Positions 17,919 through 29,309 of a stretch of DNA of 64,000 nucleotides are shown piece after piece. A program made the position numbers and the translations under genes. Every line of letters starts with the position of its first letter. The stretch's first letter is position 1. Source of the stretch: Thermosynechococcus sp. CL-1 (lineage in GTDB: Bacteria > Cyanobacteriota > Cyanobacteriia > Thermosynechococcales > Thermosynechococcaceae); NCBI RefSeq assembly GCF_008386235.1, contig NZ_CP040671.1, positions 2,420,001 through 2,484,000 on the forward strand. Reading direction: 5' to 3'. The notes under the pieces are model-generated. The model was not told the DNA's origin. It saw nothing but the letters and a program-made list of their open reading frames with translations, and did not search any database.

Positions 17919-17941
17919 AAACGGTTATCCCCATAACGTTT
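17919..17941 (+). promoter_or_regulatory. Inverted repeat upstream of argG
   Basis: Dyad with arms AAAC(G)GTTAT and ATAACGTTT around CCCC: nine pairs with one bulged G. No T-run follows, so it is not a standard terminator. It lies about 18 nt before a TATAGT -10 candidate (17959-17964), a position compatible with an operator for argG. The binding protein is unknown. Confidence 0.4.
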
Positions 17942-17994
17942 CCGGCAAACAGATCCGCTATAGTAGCGATCGCGTTTATTTCAGGAAAAAAGTC

Positions 17995-19200
17995 ATGGGG
18001 CGTGCAGAAAAAGTCATTTTGGCCTATTCGGGGGGAGTGGATACCTCTGTGTGTATTCCCTATCTCAAGCACGAGTGGGGCGTGAAGGAAGTCATTACCC
18101 TCGCCGCTGATTTAGGACAGGGGGATGAACTGGAACCCATTCGCCAAAAAGCCCTTGATGCTGGTGCCAGTGCCTCGCTGGTGGCCGATGCCAAAGCTGA
18201 ATTCATCCGCAACTATGCCTTTCCAGCCATTCAGGCCAACGCCCTCTACGAAAATCGCTATCCCCTCTCGACGGCCCTTGCTCGCCCCCTGATTGCCAAG
18301 CTCTTGGTGGATGCGGCTGCTGAGTATGGTGCCGATGCCGTTGCCCACGGCTGTACAGGGAAAGGCAATGATCAAGTCCGCTTTGATGTGGCGATCGCCG
18401 CCCTGAATCCCAACCTCAAGGTCTTGGCACCCGCTCGCGAATGGGGCATGAGCCGTGAAGAAACCATTGCCTACGGCGAACGCTTTGGCATTCCCGCCCC
18501 TGTGAAAAAATCTTCTCCCTACAGCATTGACCGCAATCTTTTGGGACGCAGTATTGAAGCAGGCCCCCTTGAGGATCCGTGGATTGAACCCCTTGAGGAA
18601 ATCTATTTGATGACCCAAGCCATTGAAAATACCCCCAACTCCCCGGAGTATGTGGATATTGGTTTTGAGGTCGGAATTCCCGTCAGCCTCGATGGCCGCT
18701 CCCTCGATCCCGTAACGCTAGTGAGTGAACTCAATGAGCGGGTGGGGCGCCACGGCTTTGGTCGCATTGACATGATTGAAAATCGCCTTGTCGGCATTAA
18801 ATCCCGCGAAATTTACGAAGCCCCTGCCCTCTTGGTGCTCATTGACGCCCACCGCGATTTGGAAAGTTTGACCCTGACCGCCGATGTGACGCAGTACAAA
18901 CGGGGGATTGAAGAGACATACAGCCGCCTAGTCTATAACGGCCTCTGGTACAGCCCCCTCAAGGAAGCCTTGGATGCTTTTATTCAACAGACCCAGCAGC
19001 GGGTGACGGGTACCGTGCGCGTCAAACTCTTTAAGGGAACCGCACGGGTGGTGGGGCGGCAATCTCCCTACTCCCTCTACACGCCCGACTTGGCTACCTA
19101 TGGTGCCGAGGATCAATTTGATCACAGGGCAGCCGAGGGCTTTATCTATGTGTGGGGGCTACCCACCCGTGTCTGGGCAGAAAAACTGCGCCAAGGCTAA
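17995..19200 (+). CDS. argG: Argininosuccinate synthase
   Basis: 401 aa, the normal length. Condenses citrulline and aspartate with ATP in arginine synthesis. The PP-loop ATP site [11 protein letters not shown] lies near the N-terminus, followed by [33 protein letters not shown] and the C-terminal [15 protein letters not shown], all family hallmarks. A GGAAAAAAG stretch precedes the ATG. The stop overlaps that of the convergent YciI gene by 4 nt. Confidence 0.97.
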   Translation: MGRAEKVILAYSGGVDTSVCIPYLKHEWGVKEVITLAADLGQGDELEPIRQKALDAGASASLVADAKAEFIRNYAFPAIQANALYENRYPLSTALARPLIAKLLVDAAAEYGADAVAHGCTGKGNDQVRFDVAIAALNPNLKVLAPAREWGMSREETIAYGERFGIPAPVKKSSPYSIDRNLLGRSIEAGPLEDPWIEPLEEIYLMTQAIENTPNSPEYVDIGFEVGIPVSLDGRSLDPVTLVSELNERVGRHGFGRIDMIENRLVGIKSREIYEAPALLVLIDAHRDLESLTLTADVTQYKRGIEETYSRLVYNGLWYSPLKEALDAFIQQTQQRVTGTVRVKLFKGTARVVGRQSPYSLYTPDLATYGAEDQFDHRAAEGFIYVWGLPTRVWAEKLRQG

Positions 19201-19469
19201 TCGGGTGCTTCGACAATACACCACTCATGGAGTTCGTACTGCACACACTGGTGTTGGACGAGGGGATCGCGGGCAACAATTTCCTCAGCCGCCTTGCGGG
19301 AATCGGCCTGAAACAACAACATGCCACCCCCTCGCTCAGCCCAGTATCCCGTGCGGGCTTGATGCCCTGCGGCAATGAGGGCGCGCACATAGGCGCGATG
19401 GGCACCAACGTGGCGATCAAAGGTGGCCTTGTCCACAATACCGCGTTCAATTTTGACAAACCATGGCAT
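19197..19469 (-). CDS. YciI-family small protein
   Basis: 90 aa, ferredoxin-like dimeric alpha/beta barrel fold. The pattern [20 protein letters not shown], then [21 protein letters not shown] and [16 protein letters not shown], matches YciI proteins. These carry a conserved His/Asp pair thought to be catalytic, but no general reaction is established. Convergent with argG. Confidence 0.85.
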   Translation of the reverse strand: MPWFVKIERGIVDKATFDRHVGAHRAYVRALIAAGHQARTGYWAERGGGMLLFQADSRKAAEEIVARDPLVQHQCVQYELHEWCIVEAPD

Positions 19470-19562
19470 CGGTCAGTGGCTCCTCTGGATTTCAATCAAG
19501 ACCTAGAATAGCTATAAGCAGTGTGCCTGAGTGACTCTGTTGTGCCCTGATTGCGAGCGGCT

Positions 19563-20882
19563 ATGAGCAAAGCCATGACCCTTGAAACCTTGTTAAGCGA
19601 ATTTGCCCGTGGGGTGCGAAATTTCCGTGGTGTCAATTTGGCGGGCAGTGTGTTTCCGTTGGTGCAACTCAGCCATATTGATTTGGCGGGAGCCAATCTG
19701 CAGGGTATCAACTGGAGCGGGGCAGATTTGATCAAAGCGAACCTTGCCAATGCCAATCTGCGAGGCGCCAATCTGATTGGTGCAGATCTGAGTGGTGCTA
19801 ATCTGACCGATGCCAACTTGCAGGAAGCCATGCTCAGTGGCGCCATCCTAGTGGGTGCCTACCTCTCGCGCGCCAATTTGCAGCGGGCAGTGCTCAGTGG
19901 AGCAATCCTCAAGGGGGCGGTGCTCCATGACAGTAACCTCAAGGATACAAATGTGGTGGGGGCAGATCTCTCAGAGGCGGATCTGACCGGGGCGATCGCC
20001 CGCCGTCAAGACTTAGAGGAAGCCAAGCTCTCAGGAACTATACTGCCCAATGGCGAAGTGGTCTTTGATGAAGGGGACATTGAAGAGGTACCGTTGCCCA
20101 CTCCAACGCCAATGGCTAAGCCAATGGCAACCGCTAACGAAACCACTGTGATTGAGTGGACCAATGAGCAGGTGATCCAAATGCTGATCCTGCAACAACA
20201 CCCCCTGCCCAGTACCTACCAAAGTGCTGATTTGAAGGTGGCTAGCCTCGGCAACCACTGTTATCAATTGCGCACGGTTACGGAAACGGTGGTGGCGGTG
20301 GTAGAAGGTGAGAGTGTGGCCAATGAGAAAGTAACCCTTTTTGCCGAGGCGCCCTTTGCCGATGTGGTGGCCAGTGTCCTCCAAGCCCATTCCTTCTTGC
20401 CCACACAATACATCAGTGACCCCGTGCCTGCATGGCAGTACGAGCAAGTACCCATTCCCCGCGGCAGTGAAGTCCGTTTGGGAACGGCACGGCAGCTCTG
20501 GAAAACGTGGTGGTTACTCTTGAAGTCCACGGCTACAGGGCAGGAGCCAGCACAGCTACAACTGTTGGTGGGCAAGGAGTGGCAGCCCATTTGCGATATT
20601 GCCTTTTCACCGTCGGCGGGCGGTGGTCTGATTATCAAAACGGCTACGGGCGATCGCCACTATCCTGCCGATGCGTCGCTGATTTGGCTAGAAAGTGTCC
20701 AGTCTGGCTCACCCACAACCACTGCCCCAGCGCCCACCCCCACAGCACCTCTCTGGAATGGTGTCCTGAAATTTGAAAATAACTGCTTAACGATTCAAAC
20801 GGCGGCGGGATCCGTCTGTGTGCGGGGGGAAAATTTGACGGTCACCATCGGTGGTCAGGCGATCGATCTAACCCAGCTCTAA
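19563..20882 (+). CDS. Pentapeptide-repeat protein with a long C-terminal extension
   Basis: 439 aa in two parts. Residues about 20-165 are pentapeptide repeats (LAGANLQGINWSGADL onward), about 28 units. A proline/threonine-rich linker follows, then 260 residues of mixed alpha/beta sequence I do not recognise (for example VVAVVEGESVANEKVTLFAE and LLVGKEWQPICDIAFSP). A second Pro/Thr-rich spacer (PTTTAPAPTPTAP) precedes a small terminal domain. No signal peptide. The ATG at 19563 is preferred to an upstream TTG. The stop overlaps the next start (TAATG), so it is translationally coupled to the tRNA nucleotidyltransferase gene. Confidence 0.85.
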   Translation: MSKAMTLETLLSEFARGVRNFRGVNLAGSVFPLVQLSHIDLAGANLQGINWSGADLIKANLANANLRGANLIGADLSGANLTDANLQEAMLSGAILVGAYLSRANLQRAVLSGAILKGAVLHDSNLKDTNVVGADLSEADLTGAIARRQDLEEAKLSGTILPNGEVVFDEGDIEEVPLPTPTPMAKPMATANETTVIEWTNEQVIQMLILQQHPLPSTYQSADLKVASLGNHCYQLRTVTETVVAVVEGESVANEKVTLFAEAPFADVVASVLQAHSFLPTQYISDPVPAWQYEQVPIPRGSEVRLGTARQLWKTWWLLLKSTATGQEPAQLQLLVGKEWQPICDIAFSPSAGGGLIIKTATGDRHYPADASLIWLESVQSGSPTTTAPAPTPTAPLWNGVLKFENNCLTIQTAAGSVCVRGENLTVTIGGQAIDLTQL

Positions 20883-22162
20883 TGATCGTTGTTCAGCCCT
20901 TTGATTTTAGTCGCTGGCCGATCGCCGTCAGTGATTTACCTGCCGATACCTACCTCGTGGGTGGAGCGGTGCGGGATGCGCTCCTCGGTCGGACAACGTT
21001 GTACCCCGACTTGGATTTTATTGTGCCGGCGGATGCCATTGCCCTGACCAAAAAACTAGCGGATAAGTACAAGGCTGGCTTAGTGGTTTTGGATCGGCAG
21101 CGGCAGATTGCCCGCTTAGTTTTTGCCAACACCAGCGTGGATATTGCCCAGCGGCATGGTGAGACGCTCTTAACGGATTTGAGCGATCGCGATTTTCGCC
21201 TCAATGCCATTGCCTACGACATTCACCACCACCACATTGTCGATCCCCTCGGTGGCCTTTTGGATTTGCAACGCCGCCAAATTCACTATGTCGCACCAGA
21301 AAATCTCGCTGCTGATCCACTGCGACTCCTACGCGCCTATCGCCAAGCCGCCCAACTGCAATTTACGATTACGCCCGAAACGCGGCAGGTGATCCAAATC
21401 CTTGCCCCCCAACTGCGACGAGTCGCCCCAGAACGGGTGCGGGTGGAACTCAGCTATCTCCTCAGTGCCGTTGAGGGTGCGGCCCAAGTGACCCTCGCCT
21501 TTCGGGATGGGGTGTTGGCGGTGTGGCTGCCGTCGGTCACCGAGGAGCGGATTACCCACTACCATGCCCTTGAATCCACCCTAGCGAATTTTCCCTTCCC
21601 AGCCCTTTGGCCGGCGCTAACGACATCGATTGCCGCAACAACTGCCCCCGGCGAACCCCAACGGCGAACCCTAGCGGCTTTGGCCAAGCTCACCTGCCTC
21701 GTGAATGCCAGCGATCGCCAAGCGGCCGAGGAACTAACTGCCCTCACCTACACCACCGATGAAATTCGCATTGTCCAAGTTCTGTGCCGACTGCTCAACC
21801 ACTGGCTAGTCCCCCTCGAACAGCCCCTGAACCGCGAGCAAGCCTTCTATCTATTTCGCGCGGCGGGTAGCTATTTTCCAGCCTTTGTTGCCCTTGCCCT
21901 TAGTCGTGGCATCCCCAAAGCGCATCTAGTGCCCTTGGTCAAAGGGTGGTTAGACCCCAAGGATGCCATTGCCCATCCCCCCCAATTGGTGCGGGGTGCC
22001 GATCTGGTAGAAGTGTTTCAGGTCTCGCCGGGGCCGCGTGTGGGTGAATTGTTGCGAGCTGTGGAAGCAGCCCAAGCGCGGGGAGAAATTAGCGATCGCC
22101 CCCAAGCCCTCGCCTATGTGGCACAACTCCTCAAGAGTGCAACTGAACCAAGACACCGTTAG
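20882..22162 (+). CDS. tRNA nucleotidyltransferase / poly(A) polymerase family (class II)
   Basis: 426 aa. The head domain has the motif VGGAVRDALLGR and the catalytic aspartates in PDLDFIVP. Next come FANTSVDIAQRHGE, the DRDFRLNAIAYD signature and the nucleotide-recognition stretch ADPLRLLRAYRQAAQLQF. It adds all or part of the CCA end to tRNA 3' termini; some cyanobacteria split CC- and A-addition between two enzymes, so the exact specificity is open. The tRNA-Leu gene in this window lacks an encoded CCA, which fits the need for such an enzyme. Its start overlaps the preceding stop by 1 nt. Confidence 0.9.
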   Translation: MIVVQPFDFSRWPIAVSDLPADTYLVGGAVRDALLGRTTLYPDLDFIVPADAIALTKKLADKYKAGLVVLDRQRQIARLVFANTSVDIAQRHGETLLTDLSDRDFRLNAIAYDIHHHHIVDPLGGLLDLQRRQIHYVAPENLAADPLRLLRAYRQAAQLQFTITPETRQVIQILAPQLRRVAPERVRVELSYLLSAVEGAAQVTLAFRDGVLAVWLPSVTEERITHYHALESTLANFPFPALWPALTTSIAATTAPGEPQRRTLAALAKLTCLVNASDRQAAEELTALTYTTDEIRIVQVLCRLLNHWLVPLEQPLNREQAFYLFRAAGSYFPAFVALALSRGIPKAHLVPLVKGWLDPKDAIAHPPQLVRGADLVEVFQVSPGPRVGELLRAVEAAQARGEISDRPQALAYVAQLLKSATEPRHR

Positions 22163-23205
22163 GAATTGGTCAGAAAAATCTCTTGCCAAAGGGTGTCATA
22201 GGTCTTTTGGGTCGCGGCATCAAGGGGTAGCAATACCTCACTCTTGGTAAAGGCGGTGGGGTCAGCGAGGGGGATATAGCGCTGAAAGAGGGTGCCCGTT
22301 AGATTACTCACGCGGGGCGAGAGCGCATCACTAAATTGACTGAGTTGCTCAGCCACCTCTGGCTGCCACCAGTAGTTTAACCAATCCAAGGTGGGGCGAT
22401 CGGGGGCTTGGCCACAGACCCACAAATCCAGCCAAAGCGCCGTGCCACTGGCGGGGAAGACTGCTCCATAGGTCTGCGGATCGCGCTTCAGCAGCGGCAG
22501 TAGATCCGTTGACCAACCCACTGCCAAGTGCGTACTCCCCAGCATCAGCGGTTGCAGGTAGGCATCGGAACTAAAGAAACGGCAACCTTGGCGCAGGCGA
22601 GACAATCGCTCCCGTAACTGCGGGTGGGTGGGTGGGGCATTGTAGGACCGCCCCAAGGCTTTCAGGGTTAAGCCAATCACTTCGCGGGGGGTATTCAAGA
22701 GGCTGTAGTGCCCCTGCACTGCGGGGTGCCATAGAGCATCCCAATCTTTGGGTTCCCAACCCAAGTCAGCAAAGAAATCGCGGCGATAAATGAGGGCGGT
22801 AGCTCCCCAGCGATAGGGAAGACCCCAGAGGGCATCCTCTTTGCTGATCAACTTCACAAAAGGTTGCAATGGTTCAGCCCAATCAAATCCATTTTGAATG
22901 AGTTGTTTGGGAATGGGAGCAATCTGCCCTTTTGCCACCGCCTCTGGTAACCAAGCATCCCCGAGACTAAGGACGGCTGAGCCTAGATTGCCTGCTGCAA
23001 GGGTATGGGCTAAGGCTTGGGGGGTTTCCTGAAGGCGCAGATGAACGCCCACACCCGCCTGTTGACGAAATCGCTGAATCAGTTGAGGCGGTAGGGATTT
23101 GCGCAGCAGATGAACGGTTAGCCCCCCCTTGGCACTTGCTTGACAACCACTGAGGGCGATCGCCCCCAAGGCAAACAACCCCTGACAAAATTGCCGCCGC
23201 TGCAT
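22159..23205 (-). CDS. Extracellular solute-binding protein, Tat-type lipoprotein
   Basis: 348 aa. The N-terminus [21 protein letters not shown] combines a twin-arginine start with a lipobox (LSGC), so it is probably exported folded and lipid-anchored. The body follows the spermidine/putrescine or ferric-iron binding-protein fold (YRWGATALIYRRDFFADLGW, TDLLPLLKRDPQTYGAVFP, WLNYWWQPEVAEQLS). No permease or ATPase genes flank it, so the ligand is unknown. The ATG overlaps the pgi stop (TAATG), indicating coupling to pgi. Its own stop overlaps the convergent nucleotidyltransferase by 4 nt. Confidence 0.88.
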   Translation of the reverse strand: MQRRQFCQGLFALGAIALSGCQASAKGGLTVHLLRKSLPPQLIQRFRQQAGVGVHLRLQETPQALAHTLAAGNLGSAVLSLGDAWLPEAVAKGQIAPIPKQLIQNGFDWAEPLQPFVKLISKEDALWGLPYRWGATALIYRRDFFADLGWEPKDWDALWHPAVQGHYSLLNTPREVIGLTLKALGRSYNAPPTHPQLRERLSRLRQGCRFFSSDAYLQPLMLGSTHLAVGWSTDLLPLLKRDPQTYGAVFPASGTALWLDLWVCGQAPDRPTLDWLNYWWQPEVAEQLSQFSDALSPRVSNLTGTLFQRYIPLADPTAFTKSEVLLPLDAATQKTYDTLWQEIFLTNS

Positions 23206-24794
23206 TAGTGTTGCCACCGAAACTGCAATTGACTTGGCTGCGCTGGATCCCCCAGTTGCTCGATGCCGCGATCGTTGGCCACAAGGTGCCGTAGGATCAG
23301 GTAAATCCGCTCCAGTTGATCCGGCGCATTCACAGCGTCGGCGATCGCCCCCAAGTCAAGGGGTTCATCACTTTGTTCTAAGACTTTAACAATCTGCCGT
23401 TGCAACGCCAAATTCGCTGCTGCTGCTTTCTTGCCCGCTTCCACCCCCGGCTGATGGTAGGCATTGATATTCACCAAGAAGCCATAGAGACCCACTGCTC
23501 GCTCATAAAGGGCAATCAGAGCACCCACCGTTTTGGGCGTCACCTCTGGAATCGTCACCGTCAGGGAAGGGCGATCCTTTTCATAGAGGGCTTGGCGCGT
23601 GCCGAGCAGCAAGCCACTGAGGTAGTCCCCTGATGTAATTCCCGGCTCTACTTCAATGCCGGGTTCTTGACCATCCCGCAGCACTTCAATAAAGGTGACA
23701 AAGAAGTTGGGCAGGCCATCCCGCAACTGCTGCACATAGGCGTGCTGATCCGTGGTTCCCTTGTTGCCATAGACCGCAATCCCTTGGTGGACAATGTTGC
23801 CGTCGAGGTCTTTTTCCTTGCCGAGGGACTCCATTACCAACTGCTGCAAGTAGCGGCTAAACAGGAGCAGACTATCTTTGTAGGGCAGGACAACCATATC
23901 TTTTTCACCCCGACCCTTGCCCGCATGGTGCCAGGCCAAGGCGAGTAGGGCAGCGGGATTTTGGCGAATCTGCGGCACGCGGGTTGCCTGATCCATCAAT
24001 TTTGCTCCCGCGAGGAGGGCATCAATGTCAATCCCTTGCAGGGCAGCGGGCAATAGACCCACCGTTGACAGTTCCGAGGTACGCCCCCCCACCCAGTCAA
24101 ACATCGGGAAAATGGCCAGCCAACCGTTGGACTCCGCCACTTGGGCAAGGCCACTGCCCGGCAGGGTGACGGCGACGGCGTAATCGGCAAAGGCCAGACC
24201 GGCACGTTGGAAGCGGGCTTGGGCTTCTAGCATGCCATTGCGGGTTTCCGGTGTCCCCCCCGATTTGGAAATGACAATCACCAATGTCGTCCGCAGGCGA
24301 TCGCCTAGTTCCGCAAAAACCCGCTCAAACCCGGCAGGGTCGGTGTTGTCCAAAAAGTGAATGTTCAGGGGGGGATTCACAGGGGCAAGGGCAGCCGCCA
24401 CAAACTGCGGACCCAGGGCAGACCCCCCAATGCCAACAGAGAGAATATCCGTAAAACGACCCCCTTGGGGTGGGGCAATGGCGCCACTGTGGACTTGCTG
24501 GCTAAACTGCTTCACTTGGGCAATGGCATCGCGAATTTCGGCACGCAGTTCTGGAGTTGGTGCCAAATCGGCATCCCGCAGCCAGTAGTGCCCCACCATG
24601 CGGCCCTCATCGGGGTTGGCGATCGCCCCTGCTTCCAATTCCTTCATTTGCTGAAACGCGCGCTCAAAAGCTGGCTCTAGGCGACGTACCACTTCTGGGG
24701 TCAGCCCCATACGACTGACATCCACATAGAACTCCAACTCAGGGTGGTAGTACAACCAGTCTTGGTAATGCTGCCAAAGAGCCAAAGCATCCAT
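23205..24794 (-). CDS. pgi: Glucose-6-phosphate isomerase
   Basis: 529 aa. Interconverts glucose 6-phosphate and fructose 6-phosphate in glycolysis, gluconeogenesis and the oxidative pentose phosphate cycle. Family signatures: [41 protein letters not shown] and [13 protein letters not shown]. The ATG at 24794 ([13 protein letters not shown]) is chosen because the upstream 14 residues in frame are not conserved. First gene of a pair with the solute-binding protein. Confidence 0.96.
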   Translation of the reverse strand: MDALALWQHYQDWLYYHPELEFYVDVSRMGLTPEVVRRLEPAFERAFQQMKELEAGAIANPDEGRMVGHYWLRDADLAPTPELRAEIRDAIAQVKQFSQQVHSGAIAPPQGGRFTDILSVGIGGSALGPQFVAAALAPVNPPLNIHFLDNTDPAGFERVFAELGDRLRTTLVIVISKSGGTPETRNGMLEAQARFQRAGLAFADYAVAVTLPGSGLAQVAESNGWLAIFPMFDWVGGRTSELSTVGLLPAALQGIDIDALLAGAKLMDQATRVPQIRQNPAALLALAWHHAGKGRGEKDMVVLPYKDSLLLFSRYLQQLVMESLGKEKDLDGNIVHQGIAVYGNKGTTDQHAYVQQLRDGLPNFFVTFIEVLRDGQEPGIEVEPGITSGDYLSGLLLGTRQALYEKDRPSLTVTIPEVTPKTVGALIALYERAVGLYGFLVNINAYHQPGVEAGKKAAAANLALQRQIVKVLEQSDEPLDLGAIADAVNAPDQLERIYLILRHLVANDRGIEQLGDPAQPSQLQFRWQH

Positions 24795-24878
24795 AAGACA
24801 ATATTTTCGCGCTACGATCTCAGCGTACCTCAACAACTGTCCCTTACTGGGAACATCAGCTTTCCCTTAATAAACACC

Positions 24879-25700
24879 CTAGGCAGATTGTGCCTTCAGA
24901 AAAGCAGCAAATTCCTCTAACGCTATCCGCAGGCGATCGGCCGCCACCTCAACAAAATCATTGTGATCGGCACCCTCGACCCAGAGGGAAAATTTTGGCT
25001 CACGGGCAATGGCAAAAAGGTATTGGCCATGACGAAAGGGCACGATGCTATCGGCAGTACCGTGGAGAATCAACAGCGGCACCTTGACTTGCGGCAGTTT
25101 ATCTCGGTTGATAAAGCGATCAAAGGGAAACAACGGGAAAGGCACCACCACCCGAAAGATGGAAGTAAAGGTACTTTCTAAGACCAACCCCGCAATTGCA
25201 ACCTGTGTTGCCAGTTCCGTCGCCACCCCACCGCCAAGGGAACGGCCATAGAGAATCACCCGCTCTGGGGGGACTCGCAGTTCCTCTGTGAGATAGGTAT
25301 AGGCTGCCAAAGCATCTGCGTAGGCATGACGCTCACTAGGGCGACCCGAACTCAAGCCGTAGCCACGATAGTCGTAGGCGAGGACGGAAAACCCCCACTG
25401 CCGCAGCGTCTGTAGAAAGGGTTCCACCATGCCGAGGTCTTCCCCATTGCCGTGACTAAACAGCAGCGTAAAGTGAGCGTCTGGGTTGGCGACATACCGC
25501 ACCGCAAGGCGATCGCCCTGCCCCACTGGAATCAGCCGGATCTCCTCAGAAAGGGAGTAGGTAGGACGGGGTGGATGGAAGATCAGGGCATCGGCGCCAA
25601 AGTAGAGATAGACCGCAATGATCAGATAAATCAGGAGTGCCGATCGCCCCAAGCGCAACCAACTCCACTCACCCAGTACCCAGTCTCGCAGCCAACTCAT
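24879..25700 (-). CDS. Alpha/beta hydrolase (ABHD13/17-like) with N-terminal membrane anchor
   Basis: 273 aa. One hydrophobic segment at residues 19-36 ([20 protein letters not shown]) is probably a membrane anchor. The hydrolase core shows oxyanion motif FSHGNGED, nucleophile elbow GRSLGGG, the acid in [10 protein letters not shown] and the histidine in GADHNDF: a complete catalytic triad. Substrate unknown; relatives are thioesterases or serine peptidases. The ATG overlaps the ndhD1 stop by 4 nt (ATGA), so it is the last gene of the ndhF1-ndhD1 operon. Confidence 0.88.
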   Translation of the reverse strand: MSWLRDWVLGEWSWLRLGRSALLIYLIIAVYLYFGADALIFHPPRPTYSLSEEIRLIPVGQGDRLAVRYVANPDAHFTLLFSHGNGEDLGMVEPFLQTLRQWGFSVLAYDYRGYGLSSGRPSERHAYADALAAYTYLTEELRVPPERVILYGRSLGGGVATELATQVAIAGLVLESTFTSIFRVVVPFPLFPFDRFINRDKLPQVKVPLLILHGTADSIVPFRHGQYLFAIAREPKFSLWVEGADHNDFVEVAADRLRIALEEFAAFLKAQSA

Positions 25701-27280
25701 TTAGAGGGAGAGTTCAGGCTCGGTGCCACCAGTGTCCCTAAGGGTTGATCCACCTGCTGAGCCAGTGTCGGTACCACTTCCCGCGCTCGCGCAATCACCT
25801 GCCCCGTGGTGGCATCGTAAATTTGCGTCAATAGCTTGGGATAGAGGCCAATGCCAATAATTGGTACCAAAAGACAGGCAATGATAAACACCTCGCGGGG
25901 TTCAGCATCCACAAGGGCTTCATGCTCCACCAATTCCTTGTTTTCAGGGCCGTAGAAAATTTCCCGCAGCATCGACAGCAGGTAAATTGGTGTCAAGATC
26001 ACCCCCACTGCGGCCAAAAAGACCACAATCACGCGGAAGGGCAAAGAATAGGCATCACTGGTGGCAAAGCCAATAAAGACCATGAGTTCAGCCACAAAGC
26101 CACTCATCCCCGGCAGAGCAAGGGAGGCCAAGGAGCAGGCCGTAAACATGGCAAAGATTTTCTTCATTTTCTGGCCAACACCGCCCATTTCCTCAAGGAT
26201 CAGCGTGTGGGTACGGTCATAGGTGGCTCCCACCAAAAAGAAGAGACTCGCCCCAATCAAGCCGTGGGAGACCATTTGTAGCACCGCCCCACTCATGCCC
26301 AAATTGGTAAAGGAGGCAATCCCAATCAGCACAAAGCCCATGTGGGAAATCGAGGAGTAGGCAATTTTGCGCTTGAGATTGCGCTGCGCATAGGAAGTCA
26401 GCGCCGCATAGATGATGTTGACCACCCCCAAAATCACCAAAACGGGGGCAAACTTGGCATGGGCTGCCGGCAGCATATCGACATTCATGCGAATCAGGGC
26501 ATAGCCACCCATCTTCAGGAGAATCCCCGCCAGCAGCATGTGCACCGGCGCTGTTGCTTCACCGTGGGCATCCGGCAACCACGTGTGCAGGGGGACAATC
26601 GGCAGCTTGACGCCGTAGGCCACCAAAAAGCCGGCATAAACTAGCAGTTGAAACCCAATGGCATAGTCCTTGGCCGCCAAGGTCTGCATATCAAAGCTAA
26701 TCGTGTCGCCATAGAAGGCCATGGCCAAGCCCGCCACCAAAATAAAGAGGGAGCTACCAGCCGTGTAGAGAATGAACTTTGTTGCCGCGTATTGACGCTT
26801 GTGCCCCCCCCAAATTGCCAAGAGCAGGTACACCGGAATCAGCTCCAGTTCCCACGCAAGGAAAAAGACCAGCATATCCTGCACGGCAAAAACGGCAATC
26901 TGGCCACCATACATCGCCAGCATTAAGAAATAAAACAGTCGCGGCTTCAGGGTCACTGGCCAAGCCGCCAAAATCGCCAGCGTGGTAATAAAGCCCGTGA
27001 GTAAAATCAGCGGCATGGAGAGGCCATCTGCCCCCACTGACCAGCGCAGGCCAATTTCGGGAATCCAGTCATAGCTTTCCCACAGTTGCATGCCGGGGGT
27101 GTTCAGGTCATAGAAATTCGTGAAGGCATAGACAATCAAGGCAAAGTCAATCAACCCCACCGTCAGGGCATACCAGCGGATTGGGCGTCCTTTGCCTGTG
27201 GGATCTGGAATGAAGGGAATCGCCAAGGAAGCCACAATTGGGAACAGGATAATCGTTGTCAGCCAAGGAAACGTACTCAT
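25697..27280 (-). CDS. ndhD1: NAD(P)H-quinone oxidoreductase chain 4 (NdhD1)
   Basis: 527-aa antiporter-like proton-pumping subunit with about 14 membrane helices. The conserved glutamate is in [14 protein letters not shown] and the lysine/histidine pairs in [18 protein letters not shown] and SHMGFVLIG. Pairing with ndhF1 marks the respiratory/cyclic NDH-1L form, not the CO2-uptake forms that carry ndhD3/ndhF3. The ATG at 27280 gives the canonical N-terminus [12 protein letters not shown] longer frame upstream contains cysteine-rich non-homologous residues. GAGGAG lies 14 nt ahead, a little far. Confidence 0.96.
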   Translation of the reverse strand: MSTFPWLTTIILFPIVASLAIPFIPDPTGKGRPIRWYALTVGLIDFALIVYAFTNFYDLNTPGMQLWESYDWIPEIGLRWSVGADGLSMPLILLTGFITTLAILAAWPVTLKPRLFYFLMLAMYGGQIAVFAVQDMLVFFLAWELELIPVYLLLAIWGGHKRQYAATKFILYTAGSSLFILVAGLAMAFYGDTISFDMQTLAAKDYAIGFQLLVYAGFLVAYGVKLPIVPLHTWLPDAHGEATAPVHMLLAGILLKMGGYALIRMNVDMLPAAHAKFAPVLVILGVVNIIYAALTSYAQRNLKRKIAYSSISHMGFVLIGIASFTNLGMSGAVLQMVSHGLIGASLFFLVGATYDRTHTLILEEMGGVGQKMKKIFAMFTACSLASLALPGMSGFVAELMVFIGFATSDAYSLPFRVIVVFLAAVGVILTPIYLLSMLREIFYGPENKELVEHEALVDAEPREVFIIACLLVPIIGIGLYPKLLTQIYDATTGQVIARAREVVPTLAQQVDQPLGTLVAPSLNSPSK

Positions 27281-27329
27281 GGCAGTCGTGTTTACTCCTC
27301 CAGCAGTTGGGAAAGAACCATGACCGGGG

Positions 27330-29309
27330 TTAGGCTTGCACCGAGAAGATGACAAATCCCAACACCGCCAGCAGCACAATGAGGGCGTAGAATTGGGCAC
27401 GGCCATTTTGGAAGTATTTCAGCCCTTCACCGGTGACCATCGTGACAAAGCCCGTGAGGTTGACCACGCCATCCACCACGTTGTAATCCACTTCCAAGAC
27501 CTGACGCGCCAAGCGACGACAGCCTTTAATGAAGACCGCCTCATAGAGTTCATCGAAGTACCACTTATGCAGTGAGAACTGGTACAGCGGTTGAATGGCT
27601 TTGGCGATCGCCTGCGGACTGGGAGTGCCCTTGAGATACATCAGGGAGGCCAAGGTAATGCCAATCAGGCCAATGCCCACAGAGCTACCGCCAAGGATGA
27701 GAAACTCCGTCAAATCCACCGCGTGATCTGCCACCATCTCCTCACCGGGAGCATGGATAAAGGCCGCAAAGAGATTGTTGAAGGGGGTACCCACAAAACC
27801 AATCAACGTCGAGGGAATTGCTAGCACCACCAAGGGTAGGGTCATTGTCCAAGGGGATTCATGGGGTTCAGCAGTCTGCTGATCGTGGTGGGCATTGTGA
27901 TCATAGTGTTCCTGTAACTCTGGGGGCACATTACGGAACTTGCCCTCAAAGGTCATGAAGTACATGCGGAACATGTAAAAGGCGGTTAAGCCCGCCGTGA
28001 GCCACGTCAGCAGCCACATTGCCGGGTTGGCATGAAAAACGGCGCCTAAAATTTCATCCTTTGACCAAAAGCCAGCAAAGGGCGGCACGCCAGAAATGGC
28101 CAAGCACCCCACTAGAAATGTTGCCCCTGTAATGGGCATATACTTGCGCAGCCCCCCCATGTAGCGCATATCTTGAGCCAAGTCTGGGTTGTGGCCAACC
28201 ACCCCTTCCATGCCATGGATGACTGACCCCGATCCAAGAAAGAGCATCGCTTTGAAGTAGGCATGGGTCATCAGGTGAAAAAGGCCGGCACTGTAGGCAC
28301 CCACGCCCATCCCCATGACCATGTAGCCCAGTTGGGAAATGGTTGAATAGGCCAAGCTCTTTTTGATGTCGTTTTGGGTGATGGCAATAGTTGCCCCCAT
28401 AAATGCCGTAAAGGCCCCCGTCCAAGCAATGATGGTCATCACTTGGGGCAATTGCTCAAACACAGGGAACATCCGCGCAATCAGGAAGACTCCGGCTGCC
28501 ACCATGGTTGCCGCGTGAATCAGAGCAGAAATGGGGGTCGGACCTTCCATCGCATCCGGCAGCCACACATGCAGGGGAAACTGGGCAGATTTGGCCACAG
28601 GGCCGAGAAAGACCAAGATGGCAAGAATGGCGGCAAGACTAGGGGAAAGTAGCCCGGTATTGACCAGTTCCGTCAGGCGATCGCCCATGCCACCAAAGTC
28701 AAAGCTACCCGTCGCCCAAAATAGCCCCACCATGCCCAACAAAAGGCCAAAATCACCGACACGGTTGGTAACAAATGCCTTCTGTGCTGCTTCCGCCGCG
28801 CTTTTGCGGTCATACCAGAAGCCAATCAGCAGGTAGGAGCACATCCCCACCAATTCCCAAAAGATATAGACCTGCACCAAGTTGGGACTGACGACCAACC
28901 CCAGCATCGAGGAGCCAAACAGGCTGAGATAGGCAAAAAAGCGAACATAGCCCGCATCATGAGCCATGTAGCCATCGCTGTAGAGCATGACTAAAAAGGC
29001 CACCGTTGTGACGATGACCAACATCAATGCCGCTAAGGGGTCAATCACGTATCCCATGGCAATGTGGAGATTGCCCGCCGCTGCCCATTCAATCATTTGC
29101 GTATAGGGGGCGTGGCCTTGAACTTGACTCCAGAAGAGGCTCAGAGAATGCACCATGGCGATCGCCATCAACGCCATGATGAAAATGGCACTGGGTCGCC
29201 GCAGTTTCGAGGTGGTCTCTGAAAAGGCAATCAAGCCAAAGCCAACAATCAGCGCTCCCAAGAGGGGTAAAACGGGAATCAGCCAAGCGTATTGATACAG
29301 GGGTTCCAT
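27330..29309 (-). CDS. ndhF1: NAD(P)H-quinone oxidoreductase chain 5 (NdhF1)
   Basis: 659 aa, distal proton-pumping subunit of NDH-1L with about 16 helices, including the long lateral C-terminal helix. Conserved [49 protein letters not shown] (split here across core helices) and [13 protein letters not shown] identify it. The hydrophilic loop with [11 protein letters not shown] is typical of cyanobacterial NdhF1. The ATG at 29309 follows an AGGTGG ribosome site; an in-frame GTG at 29318 is less likely. First gene of a three-gene minus operon. Confidence 0.97.
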   Translation of the reverse strand: MEPLYQYAWLIPVLPLLGALIVGFGLIAFSETTSKLRRPSAIFIMALMAIAMVHSLSLFWSQVQGHAPYTQMIEWAAAGNLHIAMGYVIDPLAALMLVIVTTVAFLVMLYSDGYMAHDAGYVRFFAYLSLFGSSMLGLVVSPNLVQVYIFWELVGMCSYLLIGFWYDRKSAAEAAQKAFVTNRVGDFGLLLGMVGLFWATGSFDFGGMGDRLTELVNTGLLSPSLAAILAILVFLGPVAKSAQFPLHVWLPDAMEGPTPISALIHAATMVAAGVFLIARMFPVFEQLPQVMTIIAWTGAFTAFMGATIAITQNDIKKSLAYSTISQLGYMVMGMGVGAYSAGLFHLMTHAYFKAMLFLGSGSVIHGMEGVVGHNPDLAQDMRYMGGLRKYMPITGATFLVGCLAISGVPPFAGFWSKDEILGAVFHANPAMWLLTWLTAGLTAFYMFRMYFMTFEGKFRNVPPELQEHYDHNAHHDQQTAEPHESPWTMTLPLVVLAIPSTLIGFVGTPFNNLFAAFIHAPGEEMVADHAVDLTEFLILGGSSVGIGLIGITLASLMYLKGTPSPQAIAKAIQPLYQFSLHKWYFDELYEAVFIKGCRRLARQVLEVDYNVVDGVVNLTGFVTMVTGEGLKYFQNGRAQFYALIVLLAVLGFVIFSVQA

